Assembly (NCBI GenBank): GCA_029009095.1
Contig: JAQXJT010000025.1
Span: 1 to 51,263, forward strand
Length of the DNA stretch: 51,263 bases
Direction of reading: 5' to 3'
Origin: a bacterium
GTDB taxonomy: Bacteria; Bacillota; Clostridia; Oscillospirales; Oscillospiraceae
A program made the position numbers and the translations under genes. Within the stretch, counting starts at the first letter, position 1; the number at the start of each line of letters is the position of its first letter. A model generated the notes under the pieces. It had not been told where the DNA came from, ran no database searches, and saw only the letters and a list, made by a program, of their open reading frames with translations. This document shows, one piece after another, positions 1 to 7,889 of this stretch.

Positions 1-3000
1 CACTGGTAGCTTTCCACCTTCTGGGCGGCAGCCGCCATTTCATCCGCGTAGGCCACGCCAAGCAGACCATTTTCACCGTCGCCCAGGTAGATCACGCCGA
101 TGCGCGGATCATCGGGCGAAACCTCTTCACCGTTGATGACGATGTTCTCCATCGTCAGACTTGCGGTGACATTGCCCTCCTGCAGGTTTTCAAACAACAG
201 CTGGTTTTCGGTGCACTCTGCCGTGAGCATATCATAGGTCTTCATTGGGATAAACGGCACGGGATAACTCGTCTTGTAATCGGCATTCTTCATAGACTTT
301 TCCCATAGCTCGTCCAGCTTACTGGTCTGAACCACGCTCATGGTCATTCCCACGGACTTGGAGTACAGCGGCCAGCGATGGCTCCAGAGCGTCCAGTTCT
401 TCTCATAGGAAATTATGAAAACCTCGACCTCGAGGCCCAGCTCGATTTCAATATCTATACCGACTTCCAGATATAGAGCCCCCGCGTAATTGCCTCCGCC
501 CGCCGATAGGGCATAGGTATACATGAACATACCCGACAGCTCCACATAGGCATAGACCGAGCCCGTGATGGAAACCGTTACTTTATGAAGGATACTGACG
601 GAAAGGGTGACGCCGATGCCCACCCGCACGCCGATCTTGCCGATCAGATAGATTTCGGTGGTCACCTCACTGGCCAGCTTCTCCTTATAGGAGCCGCCCT
701 TGGCTTTCAGGAAGTTGTAGTTGAAGCCGATTTTCTGGCCGTATTCCGCCGTGACGGTTACGCCGAAGGTAGCAACCACACCCGCCTGACCCACAAGCTC
801 CACGTCGACGCCAAAGAAGATGATGCCATAGAAGGGGTACCTCAACTTCAACAGGGGCACGGCAAACAGATCCTGATACTCCAGATCCGCCTCGATCAGC
901 TCCTGCATGGTGTTCATCAGCGTATCGGCTGCCGCCTGGTAATCGTAGCCCTCGATGGCCGTTCCGTCAGCCCGGACGATTTCCTCCAGCGTGTTCTTCG
1001 CCACGTTGAGAATGTCCATACCATCGCCGGTGGTCACATCGAGCTGCAGGCTTATGGTGGTCTTGGTTTTGAACAGAACGGACATATCCAGCCACAGGAA
1101 TCCGCCGTCCACGTTGACTTCCAGAGTCAGCTGCTCCTCAAAGTACAGATAGGGAGTGAGGGTAGCCATAAGGCCCTGAGGACCGTGCAGAGATACTGTG
1201 ATCCCCACACCGATGCCGGCAGTGGCGGTGCTGCCCTCAACGGACACCTTGATATCCAGCTTGGGATCGCTGACATAGGGGATCAGCCCGGCCAGGGCAT
1301 AGGTGCCGGGGCCGTACTTCTCGTCCAGCATCCGCTGGGTATCCTCGCTGGTCATGACGGCCACCAGCATCTGTGCCTTCAGTTCGTCGTTGGCGGAGAT
1401 CTGGCTGGCGATGGTCTTCTCGATCTGGGCGATCTGCTCGCCGGTCAGGTTCTCCTCCAGATCCACCTCCTCGGTGGTGTGAACATCCATCGCTTCGATG
1501 TAGGCCTCGGGATCCGCGTAGACGAAGGTCACTTCGCTGCTGCCGTCCGCAAGGGTCTCCACGGCCTGAATCTGGGCGAACAGCACATAGCCCGCCAGGT
1601 CGCCGCCCTCCCAGGCATCGACGGGGGCTTCATCTCTGTTAATTTCACCGTCGTAGAACACGACAACCTGCTCCGGCTGCAGATTGACCTCGCCGGATAT
1701 GATCAGCTTGCCGGGAATCACATCGCTCTGGGCATCGTGATCCTCAATCACGTTATGTACGGTGCCGTCCTCGGAATAGTCGGTTGTGTATTCAACTCCC
1801 GAATTGACCACGGGCGTGTAACCGGTCACATTGTCCCAGAGAACGTAGGTCAGCCCGTCGGTGAACTGAACGACCTCGACCTGATCACGGTAGACGCTCA
1901 CCGTCAGCGTGTCGATATAGTCCGGATAGCCGGCAAAGCGCACATCGTTTTGCACATACAGGGTAAAGGAGCTTCCGGGGGTGAAGCCCGCCTCGCAGTA
2001 GAGCTCCGCGCCGTTTTCGGTTTCCCTCACGGAGATCTCGGGAGCCTCCAGGCCGGTACCAACCTCCACGGTGATGTTCTCTTTCGCCCGGGCCGCGGTC
2101 ATGCCCTCAGGCAGCACCAACCCGATGCCCGACGCGCCGTCGGAAAGACTGAGCTCGGCGACAGTGCCGGGGTCTTCCCGTACCTCCTGCTCATAGGAGG
2201 AATACATGGCATAGAGGGTCATGCTCTCCTGGATGGGCGTGGTATAGCCAAAGGCCGTGGTGCATTCCTCGTCCACGCACCAGCCGCCAAAGGAATAGCC
2301 CTCTTTGGAGGTGTACAGGCTCTCCACCGGCTTGGTCAGCAGGTACTCGCCCTTGGCGAACACCATCGGCTCCAGCTCACGGCCGCCGAAGGTTTCAAAG
2401 GTAACGATCGCCGCCTCGGACTCGTCGATGAACCGGGCGTACAGGGTCATCTGCCTGTCCACGGTGCCCAGACGGGAAACGGGGTGGACATAGTTGGCGT
2501 CTTCGTACCAGGCGGTGAAAACCTTGCCCGCCAGGGTGGTGTTGGCCTTGGTGAAGTCCACCATGCCGCCGGGGGCGATCTCCTGGGTCTTCACGGGCGT
2601 GCCCTCGGTGACGAAGGACACCAGCCACTTGTCCAGCACGAAATCCACCTGCTCGCCGGGCTGCAGTTCCACGACCTCGGCGTCGGGGCCGGTCACTTCG
2701 AAGGGTTCGTCCGTTTCATTGATCACGGAACCGGTGGCGCGGACGGTCAGGGAGCCCACGGCCTCCTGCACACGAACCACGCCCAGCGCGCCGCTGCCCT
2801 CAATGACCACTTCGTCGGCACTCTTGACGATCACCTCGGGAAGCTGCGTGCCCGAATCCATATGGAGGTAGATCACATCGGGCTCGTCTTCCTCGCCCGG
2901 CTTGACTTCCTCTTTCACCGCGGTATCACGGATGTGTACGCGGGCGATCTCGCTTTCGCTCAGATCGACGCTGCTCCCGGCATTCATGGAGAGCGCGGCG

Positions 3001-3539
3001 GCCTTGACGGCGGTCAGAGACAGCTGCTGCGCCCTGGCCACGGCAAGGCGATCCGGCAGCATCGTCGAGACGGAAAGGTCGTCGCCCAGAATGGCGACGT
3101 TGCCCGGCTTGCTCTCGCCCCGGAGGCTGTCGACGGCTTCCTGGGAGTCGACCACGGTCGGGAAGGCAAGCTCCATCAGCTTCACATACTCATCGGCAGT
3201 GATGGTAGCGGCAGGATTGATCCGGGCGGGTTCTTCGGGCAGATATCCCTCCTCCGCGAGGATGGCAAGATAGACGCTGTCATCTTCCAGACTCAGTTTT
3301 TCGATGCGTTCCGAAAGCGCGTCAAGATCGATGTCTGCCGCGTCTTCGACAATATAGCCCAGCATACCGGCGATCTGCCTGCCGGCTTCCGCCCAGGTGA
3401 TCTTCTGCGCAAAGGCAAACACATCGCCGGCGGACTTCTTCTCTCCGCCTACCGCCTCTGCAACGCCCGCCAGGCCAATGTTGGCCATGATGGCGACCAC
3501 CAGAATCATCGAAATGATTTTCTTCATAAGTGCCTTCAT
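1..3539 (-). CDS. Large secreted InlB-type repeat protein, C-terminus beyond window
   Basis: The reading frame stays open for 1179 codons from an ATG at 3539 and runs off the left edge, so the C-terminus is missing. The chosen ATG follows a GGAGGG ribosome site; a second ATG four codons in lacks one. Residues 1 to about 29 form a signal peptide (Lys-rich start, hydrophobic core, AEA end). Residues roughly 305-375 and 378-447 are two InlB/Listeria-Bacteroides-type repeats (pattern VTF..-GG-..W..D..-F-..-MTLYA). The rest is acidic and rich in beta-prone and Thr/Val segments, as in surface or secreted proteins. No catalytic motif is visible. The export and surface role is inferred. A small Cys protein gene lies 41 bp upstream on the same strand and may be co-transcribed. 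Confidence 0.75.
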   Translation of the reverse strand, partial: MKALMKKIISMILVVAIMANIGLAGVAEAVGGEKKSAGDVFAFAQKITWAEAGRQIAGMLGYIVEDAADIDLDALSERIEKLSLEDDSVYLAILAEEGYLPEEPARINPAATITADEYVKLMELAFPTVVDSQEAVDSLRGESKPGNVAILGDDLSVSTMLPDRLAVARAQQLSLTAVKAAALSMNAGSSVDLSESEIARVHIRDTAVKEEVKPGEEDEPDVIYLHMDSGTQLPEVIVKSADEVVIEGSGALGVVRVQEAVGSLTVRATGSVINETDEPFEVTGPDAEVVELQPGEQVDFVLDKWLVSFVTEGTPVKTQEIAPGGMVDFTKANTTLAGKVFTAWYEDANYVHPVSRLGTVDRQMTLYARFIDESEAAIVTFETFGGRELEPMVFAKGEYLLTKPVESLYTSKEGYSFGGWCVDEECTTAFGYTTPIQESMTLYAMYSSYEQEVREDPGTVAELSLSDGASGIGLVLPEGMTAARAKENITVEVGTGLEAPEISVRETENGAELYCEAGFTPGSSFTLYVQNDVRFAGYPDYIDTLTVSVYRDQVEVVQFTDGLTYVLWDNVTGYTPVVNSGVEYTTDYSEDGTVHNVIEDHDAQSDVIPGKLIISGEVNLQPEQVVVFYDGEINRDEAPVDAWEGGDLAGYVLFAQIQAVETLADGSSEVTFVYADPEAYIEAMDVHTTEEVDLEENLTGEQIAQIEKTIASQISANDELKAQMLVAVMTSEDTQRMLDEKYGPGTYALAGLIPYVSDPKLDIKVSVEGSTATAGIGVGITVSLHGPQGLMATLTPYLYFEEQLTLEVNVDGGFLWLDMSVLFKTKTTISLQLDVTTGDGMDILNVAKNTLEEIVRADGTAIEGYDYQAAADTLMNTMQELIEADLEYQDLFAVPLLKLRYPFYGIIFFGVDVELVGQAGVVATFGVTVTAEYGQKIGFNYNFLKAKGGSYKEKLASEVTTEIYLIGKIGVRVGIGVTLSVSILHKVTVSITGSVYAYVELSGMFMYTYALSAGGGNYAGALYLEVGIDIEIELGLEVEVFIISYEKNWTLWSHRWPLYSKSVGMTMSVVQTSKLDELWEKSMKNADYKTSYPVPFIPMKTYDMLTAECTENQLLFENLQEGNVTASLTMENIVINGEEVSPDDPRIGVIYLGDGENGLLGVAYADEMAAAAQKVESYQ

Positions 3540-3580
3540 TTTCTTCCCTCCTGCTGCCAATGCCGCTTGGTTCGGTATAC

Positions 3581-3895
3581 CTATATCGCCGCCGGATCTG
3601 CCCCTTCCGGGTCAGTCCTGCTGCGCAATCGTTCGTGAAAACATACGCCGATAATGTCCTGGGGTCCCGCCTTGATCAGATAGGGACAGGAGCCGCAATC
3701 GTCATAGCCGCCCGCGGCGTAGGGACAGCTGTCGCTGACGACATTTTTCCAGGGTCTGCCGTTTGGAGTATATCGAGGCTCCGTATCGAACTCAGGAAAC
3801 TGTCCGATGAAGATCTCTGCTTCCTCGTCATAGCGGTACGGCACTGTGAGCATATCGCCGTCAACTTGAAAGGTTTTCAGTCGCTCTCTTTGCAT
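3581..3895 (-). CDS. Small Cys-containing protein of unknown function
   Basis: This encodes 104 residues. An AAGGAG site sits 7 nt before the ATG. There are four cysteines (C57, C67, C70, C85); a C-P-Y at 57-59 and another at 70-72 frame a Gly/Asp-rich loop, which suggests a metal or Fe-S binding knuckle. There is no signal peptide or membrane segment. The N-terminal half is acidic and looks like a beta-sheet domain. I do not recognise the family. It lies between the LuxR gene terminator and the large secreted protein, so it probably begins that transcript. Confidence 0.6.
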   Translation of the reverse strand: MQRERLKTFQVDGDMLTVPYRYDEEAEIFIGQFPEFDTEPRYTPNGRPWKNVVSDSCPYAAGGYDDCGSCPYLIKAGPQDIIGVCFHERLRSRTDPEGADPAAI

Positions 3896-3924
3896 CAGCC
3901 GTCTCCTTCCCCATTTTGGAAACC

Positions 3925-3953
3925 ATTATACAGGCAGAGACTCCGGTTGCACA
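3925..3953 (-). promoter_or_regulatory. Possible promoter of the small Cys protein gene
   Basis: Minus-strand TATAAT lies at 3930-3925, about 30 nt before the ATG at 3895. The -35 region is poor (TGTGCA at 17 nt spacing), so only the -10 is convincing. Confidence 0.4.
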
Positions 3954-4009
3954 GAGCAATTTTGGGGTTGTTTTTACTTAAAAAAGCCGGATATTTCCCC
4001 TGAAGCAAA

Positions 4010-4041
4010 ACAGATCCGTTCACTTTCATGAACGGATCTGT
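4010..4041 (-). terminator. Intrinsic terminator after the LuxR gene
   Basis: A perfect 13-bp inverted repeat (4010-4022 and 4029-4041, 6-nt loop) lies 14 bp past the LuxR stop. On the minus strand it is followed by TTTTGCTTC. Confidence 0.75.
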
Positions 4042-4055
4042 GGAGGAACTCTGTC

Positions 4056-5171
4056 TTACGAAAGCATGAACTGTCCCAGTTCCCGCTTGCTGGAGATGCC
4101 CAGCTTCTGGTAGATCACCTGGATGGTGTTGGTGATCGTGCGCGGGGACAGGAGCATGTATGCGGCGATCTCCTTGGCCGTCCAGCCGTGGTTGTACAGC
4201 ATGGCGATGGTGAATTCGGTGGTTGTCAGGTTGTCGGCCACCTCGTGCCTGGAAATCCGCCGGTGGATCTTGCGCCAGCCTGCGCTGAAGGAATAGGTGA
4301 TGGCGATGATCTTTTCGAACTCTTCGGGATAATCCTTCTGGAAAAAGAGCTCGATCATACCCTGCAAAAGGCCGTGATGTTCGCCGAATGGTTCGATGAA
4401 GCCGTCGTGCTGCGCCAGCGCCCATGCCTGCGCCATGTGTCGCTTAGCCTCTTCCACGCGCTTGAGACTCATCAGGTCCATGGCGGCCACGAGATGTACA
4501 TAGATCGCACTCACGGGATACACCCGCAGGCTCATGGACAGCGACAGCTCCGCTATGGCCAGGGAGCCGTTGTAGTTCTTCTCCAGATACATCCTGTGCG
4601 CCAGCATATAGCATGCCCACAGTTTCAGCCCGTCCGGCAGATAACAGATGTACTGCTGAAGATCGACCTCACAGCCCATGGGCAGGTGCAGCAGCACCGA
4701 GGACGCCGTGACCGCAAACGCGCCGATGGCGCGCTGCACAGGAGCGGAGTCCCTCCGGAGATCGTTCCGGAGATCTGCCTGCATCTGTTCAAAGGCGCGC
4801 ATGGCCTGTTGGATGCGTCCTCTGGTGAAGTTGGCGAAGAACGACACAAGGTTGGCTGAATAGCGCAGCGCGGGATCGGCGCTGCCCTCATAGGGCTTCA
4901 TCGTCTCTGCGGCCAGCTCCGCCTGCCCGCTGTAATAATAATACTCGCCCCAAGCGATCGCCCTGACATCCTCGTCCGGGATCGCCTCAATGAATTCGCG
5001 GCACTTCCCAACGGGGTAAGCGCTGTTCATGAGGGGCATGGCCACGCGCACGGGCCGCTCGCCGTTCGCGGATGCTTTCTCCCCGTGCTCCGGCTGCGTG
5101 TCCCGCTCCCGGATGGTGTGGGCGGACAGCCCCGGACGGATCGCCGTCTGCTGCGCCGATTCATACTTCAC
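4056..5171 (-). CDS. LuxR-family (C-terminal HTH) transcriptional regulator
   Basis: This encodes 371 residues. The last 60 or so residues form a GerE/LuxR-type helix-turn-helix: T-T-E-F near residue 315, then a W-T-A-K-E-I-A start, S-P-R-T-I-T-N-T recognition helix and Y-Q-K-L-G-I end. The remaining N-terminal 300 residues are largely helical with repeated Ala/Leu-rich pairs, like a TPR-type or MalT-like sensor arm. No P-loop or receiver domain is seen. The ATG overlaps the stop of the upstream TetR gene as ATGA (5168-5171), so the two regulators are translationally coupled. It probably controls nearby genes such as the large secreted protein; this is inferred from position only. Confidence 0.8.
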   Translation of the reverse strand: MKYESAQQTAIRPGLSAHTIRERDTQPEHGEKASANGERPVRVAMPLMNSAYPVGKCREFIEAIPDEDVRAIAWGEYYYYSGQAELAAETMKPYEGSADPALRYSANLVSFFANFTRGRIQQAMRAFEQMQADLRNDLRRDSAPVQRAIGAFAVTASSVLLHLPMGCEVDLQQYICYLPDGLKLWACYMLAHRMYLEKNYNGSLAIAELSLSMSLRVYPVSAIYVHLVAAMDLMSLKRVEEAKRHMAQAWALAQHDGFIEPFGEHHGLLQGMIELFFQKDYPEEFEKIIAITYSFSAGWRKIHRRISRHEVADNLTTTEFTIAMLYNHGWTAKEIAAYMLLSPRTITNTIQVIYQKLGISSKRELGQFMLS

Positions 5172-5899
5172 TGCCTGTCCACCTCCTGCTCATCCGCAGC
5201 CGAAGCCCGGAGCGTGTCTGTGTCAAAGCCCGCCTGGGACAGTTGAACGGTTTTCTCCAACATGCTGCGCGCCATGGCGTCCAGATCCATTTTCTGCACC
5301 CGGGAAATGACCGCTTCGCGCTCCGCCTCGGGCACATCGTAGATCTTCAGCGCGCACCGCAGAAACAGCGCGACCTTCTTCTCAATGGGGAAGTACATGT
5401 CGCACCTGCGGGCCATCAGTCCGCGCATGACGCCGGCGGAGACCAGCTCCAGTTCATAGAAATCGCTCAGCGCCGCGGAGGGAAGATACTTGCCGAAGAC
5501 CTGCTGCAGCTCCTGCGCGGTGCTTCTGTAGATGTAATCGGCCGTGGTGGGCAGAGTGTAAGCCGAGGTATACAGATCCCGCAGCGATTCGCTGAGTTCG
5601 CAGATGTGCAGCTGCAGCGCCGTCTCAACGCCGTAGACCAGCAGCGGATCCGCGCCGTCCCCCAGCATCGAGCGCGCGCCGGAAAACTGCGCGGAAAACA
5701 TATGGGTCACCAGCGCGTACAGGATGGCCTCCTTATCCGGGTAAGCGCGAAGCACAGCGCCCTTTGTACGGTCGATCCGACGGGCGATCTGGTCGAGGGT
5801 CGTCTCCCGATAGCCCTGCTCCAGAAAAAGCGCCACCGCATACCGCAGCACCTGCGCCCGGGTCTCTTCCATGCGCTGATAGCGCTTCCCCTGTTTCAT
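5168..5899 (-). CDS. TetR/AcrR-family transcriptional regulator
   Basis: This encodes 243 residues. The N-terminal 60 residues have the TetR helix-turn-helix layout: R-A-Q-V-L-R-Y-A-V-A-L-F, G-Y-R-E-T-T-L-D-Q-I-A, then K-G-A-V-L-R-A-Y-P-D-K-E-A. A longer alpha-helical ligand domain follows. It is the first gene of a two-gene operon with the LuxR regulator (ATGA overlap). A consensus promoter and a perfect palindrome lie upstream, which fits autoregulation. The ligand cannot be read from sequence. Confidence 0.85.
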   Translation of the reverse strand: MKQGKRYQRMEETRAQVLRYAVALFLEQGYRETTLDQIARRIDRTKGAVLRAYPDKEAILYALVTHMFSAQFSGARSMLGDGADPLLVYGVETALQLHICELSESLRDLYTSAYTLPTTADYIYRSTAQELQQVFGKYLPSAALSDFYELELVSAGVMRGLMARRCDMYFPIEKKVALFLRCALKIYDVPEAEREAVISRVQKMDLDAMARSMLEKTVQLSQAGFDTDTLRASAADEQEVDRQ

Positions 5900-5957
5900 T
5901 CGACGCCTCCAAAAGAAAAACTGACCACGGTTCGATTTGAAGTCCGGTATGTGTTAC

Positions 5958-5986
5958 ATTATATACGACAGAGGAAACGGAGTCAA
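5958..5986 (-). promoter_or_regulatory. Sigma-A promoter of the tetR-luxR operon
   Basis: Minus strand: TTGACT at 5986-5981, 17-nt spacer, TATAAT at 5963-5958, about 60 nt before the TetR start. Near-perfect consensus. Confidence 0.8.
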
Positions 5987-5999
5987 CAACTCAAAGTTA

Positions 6000-6031
6000 T
6001 TCACCCAACTGAAATGGATCAGTTGGGTGAA
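6000..6031 (+). promoter_or_regulatory. 13-bp perfect palindrome, candidate TetR operator
   Basis: Arms TTCACCCAACTGA (6000-6012) and its exact complement (6019-6031) flank a 6-bp centre. The inner edge lies 13 bp upstream of the -35 box of the tetR promoter. No T tract follows on either strand, so it is unlikely to be a terminator. The position fits an operator read by the TetR or LuxR protein. Confidence 0.6.
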
Positions 6032-6126
6032 ACATTTCCGGGAGAAAAACTCCCGCATATCGAAAAGGCCCGCCGAAGCGGCTCCTGCCGTCGCTCAGAA
6101 GGCGGGAGCGGTTTCCGGGGCGCGGC

Positions 6127-6396
6127 TCACTCCTCCCGCCAGGAAAAGTTCCCCTCCGCGGCGGCGTCGTCCAGCACCCGGCGGATCAGCCCGGCGTAGC
6201 GGCCGCCCAGGGCGCCCTCCAGCCCGTCGAAGTGGCGGATCACCAGCTCCGTCCCGGCGGGGAGATCCGTCAGGCAGTCATAAAGGGCGTCAAGATTGCG
6301 CCCGTACCAGTCCGGGAAGCCCAGAGCCTGGGCGATGCGGCTGTGAAAGGCGCCGCAGCAGGCGATCTCCCGCCCATCCAGTTCCGCTCTCATCAT
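6127..6396 (-). CDS. Barstar-family ribonuclease inhibitor
   Basis: This encodes 89 residues, the usual barstar length. The barstar signature is clear: a short beta strand, then G-F-P-D-W-Y-G-R-N-L-D-A-L-Y-D-C-L around residues 26-42, then a second strand (T-E-L-V-I-R-H-F). The acidic helix after NLDAL is the surface that plugs the barnase active site in known complexes. The start overlaps the stop of the barnase gene (ATGA, 6393-6396), so the inhibitor is made in step with the enzyme. A second in-frame ATG is the next codon. Confidence 0.85.
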   Translation of the reverse strand: MMRAELDGREIACCGAFHSRIAQALGFPDWYGRNLDALYDCLTDLPAGTELVIRHFDGLEGALGGRYAGLIRRVLDDAAAEGNFSWREE

Positions 6397-6950
6397 GGCT
6401 CACCGTACAGCAGCTCGAAGCTCTCGTAGTGGTCGGCGGTGTAGTAGACCAGCCCGTCGTTGGAGTAGACGAGCCGCTGCGCTCCCCGGGAGGCGGCCCC
6501 CCGGGTGCCGATGTCGCACTCGTAGTAGCTGCGCCCCTCGCTCTCGGGCAGCAGGCCCTCATAGTTGCCGAAGCGGCTGCCGCCGATGGACTTCCCGGCG
6601 GCGTAAGGCTCCAGACTGCCGCCGATCCACCCCAGCTTCTCCGCGTCCTTCTTGCTGATGTAGTTGGCGGGAAGGTGGCCATAGAGGTGGAGGTAGAGGG
6701 CCACTTCCTCTTTCCCGTCATACTCCCCGTCCTCCGGCAGCGCGGCCTCCGCCGCAGGAGAGGGAGGCGTCTCCGCTTCCGGGGGCGCGGCGGTCTCTTC
6801 GACCGGCTCCGCTGCGGGGGTCGCCGGCTCCGCTGCCGTCAGGGGGTCGTCCCCGGTGGGGAAAAAGCCGCTGTTCTGGAGAAAAGAGGCGATCAGCAGG
6901 GAGACAACGAGCAGAAGGATAAACCTGAGTTGTTTGTTCTTCATCGTCAT
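6393..6950 (-). CDS. Secreted or membrane-anchored barnase-type guanyl-specific ribonuclease
   Basis: This encodes 185 residues. Residues 8-24 form a hydrophobic signal or anchor segment, 31-75 a Pro/Ala/Glu-rich linker, and about 77-184 a microbial ribonuclease domain of the barnase family. The catalytic residues of barnase are all matched: E144 (in Y-E-C-D-I), R159 (A-Q-R-L-V-Y-S) and H174 (T-A-D-H-Y). It therefore looks active. It cleaves RNA after guanine in known relatives. The start overlaps the DUF937 gene stop (ATGA, 6947-6950) and the gene's own stop overlaps the barstar start. An alternative ATG lies two codons in. Confidence 0.88.
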   Translation of the reverse strand: MTMKNKQLRFILLLVVSLLIASFLQNSGFFPTGDDPLTAAEPATPAAEPVEETAAPPEAETPPSPAAEAALPEDGEYDGKEEVALYLHLYGHLPANYISKKDAEKLGWIGGSLEPYAAGKSIGGSRFGNYEGLLPESEGRSYYECDIGTRGAASRGAQRLVYSNDGLVYYTADHYESFELLYGEP

Positions 6951-7738
6951 TTACCGCTTTTCCCGGTGGCTGCCGGCTTCCTGGCGGCAGCGGTGGTTTT
7001 TTTGGCGCCGCCGGTTTTCGGGGGGGCCCCGGTGGTCTTGGCCTTTTTCGCTGTGCCCGCAGAGGCGGCCTTTTTCACGGTCTTCCCGGCCGGCTCTTTC
7101 CGCTCGGGCGTCTCCCGGCCGCTGCCGTTGTCCGCCAGCAGGTTGACAAAGGAACTCAGCAGATCGCTGCCGCCGCTGCTGCCGCCCAGGAGGGAACCAA
7201 GGAGAGAGCCCTGCTGCTGGGGCTGCTGAGTCTGCTGGGGCTGGGCGTCGAGACCCAGGAGGGAACCGAGGAGAGAACCCTGCTGCTGGGGCTGCTGCAC
7301 CGGTTGGGACTGCTGCCCCCCGCCCAGAAGAGCGGAGAAAAGACCCTGCATATTGCTCTGCTGGGGCTGAGACGGCGTCTGGGGTTGGGTCTGGTTGCTG
7401 TTCAGCAGGTAGAGCAGCAGCAGCGGCGCGGCCACTTTCAGAATGGACTGGATGCTGTTGCCGTTCACGCTGGTGGACTGGGAGAGGGAGGAGAGAAGTC
7501 CTCCGCCGCTGCCGCCCAGCAGCAGCGGCAGCAGGCTTGTCACATCCAGCCCCCGATCCCCGCCGTCCCGGCGGAGCTCCGCGGCCCGCTGCGCCACCTC
7601 GCCGCTGTCCCGGCTCTCCTGTAGCAGCGGCAGCAGCGCCTCCAGCACATCGCTCACTTCCTGTTCGCTCACGTCTCCGGCGCTGCGGCTGATCTCCCGC
7701 AGCGTGTCCCGGCCAAGAATGTTCTCTATCTCAGACAT
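6947..7738 (-). CDS. DUF937-like protein with Gln/Pro repeats and a histone H1-like Lys/Ala tail
   Basis: This encodes 263 residues. The N-terminal 105 or so residues resemble DUF937/YidB-type proteins: helical, with V-S-E-Q-E-V and a run of L-L-P-L-L-L-G-G-S-G-G-G. Next come Gln/Pro-rich stretches with a duplicated Q-P-Q-Q-Q-G-S-L-L-G-S-L-L-G unit. The last 48 or so residues are Lys/Ala/Thr/Pro-rich (K-K-A, A-A-K), much like bacterial histone H1 tails. There is no signal peptide. It starts the DUF937-barnase-barstar operon; the ribosome site is AAAGGGGG. The link to a ribonuclease and the basic tail suggest nucleic-acid binding, which is inference. Confidence 0.7.
   Translation of the reverse strand: MSEIENILGRDTLREISRSAGDVSEQEVSDVLEALLPLLQESRDSGEVAQRAAELRRDGGDRGLDVTSLLPLLLGGSGGGLLSSLSQSTSVNGNSIQSILKVAAPLLLLYLLNSNQTQPQTPSQPQQSNMQGLFSALLGGGQQSQPVQQPQQQGSLLGSLLGLDAQPQQTQQPQQQGSLLGSLLGGSSGGSDLLSSFVNLLADNGSGRETPERKEPAGKTVKKAASAGTAKKAKTTGAPPKTGGAKKTTAAARKPAATGKSGK
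7185..7297. repeat. Two 44-bp direct repeats inside the DUF937 gene
   Basis: 7185-7228 and 7254-7297 match at 42 of 44 positions, 69 bp apart, in frame. They encode the two Q-P-Q-Q-Q-G-S-L-L-G-S-L-L-G units, a recent in-frame tandem duplication. Confidence 0.85.
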
Positions 7739-7767
7739 ATGGGTACGCCCCCTTTCATTTCCCGTTC

Positions 7768-7796
7768 AAAATACCATATTTTGTGGATGTTTGCAA
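7768..7796 (-). promoter_or_regulatory. Promoter of the DUF937-barnase-barstar operon
   Basis: Minus strand: TTGCAA at 7796-7791, 17-nt spacer, TATTTT at 7773-7768, 30 nt before the ATG. Confidence 0.55.
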
Positions 7797-7826
7797 TCAT
7801 TATCGCAAAGAAAGGGGAAAGGGAGG

Positions 7827-7855
7827 TTGTGGAAAGCGCCGCGGTATGCTATAGT
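7827..7855 (+). promoter_or_regulatory. Promoter of the membrane protein gene at 7890
   Basis: TTGTGG at 7827-7832, 17-nt spacer, TATAGT at 7850-7855. It points away from the DUF937 promoter. Confidence 0.55.
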
Positions 7856-7889
7856 ATGATAAAATCTTCGGGAAAAGAGGAAGGAAAAA

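Noticed and set aside
585-3638. 1017-codon open frame on the plus strand
   Set aside because: His/Gly/Leu-rich composition typical of antisense frames in GC-rich DNA; the minus frame has a signal peptide, repeats and a ribosome site.
5937-7229. 430-residue plus-strand frame
   Set aside because: Arg/Pro/Gly-rich shadow of the barnase operon.
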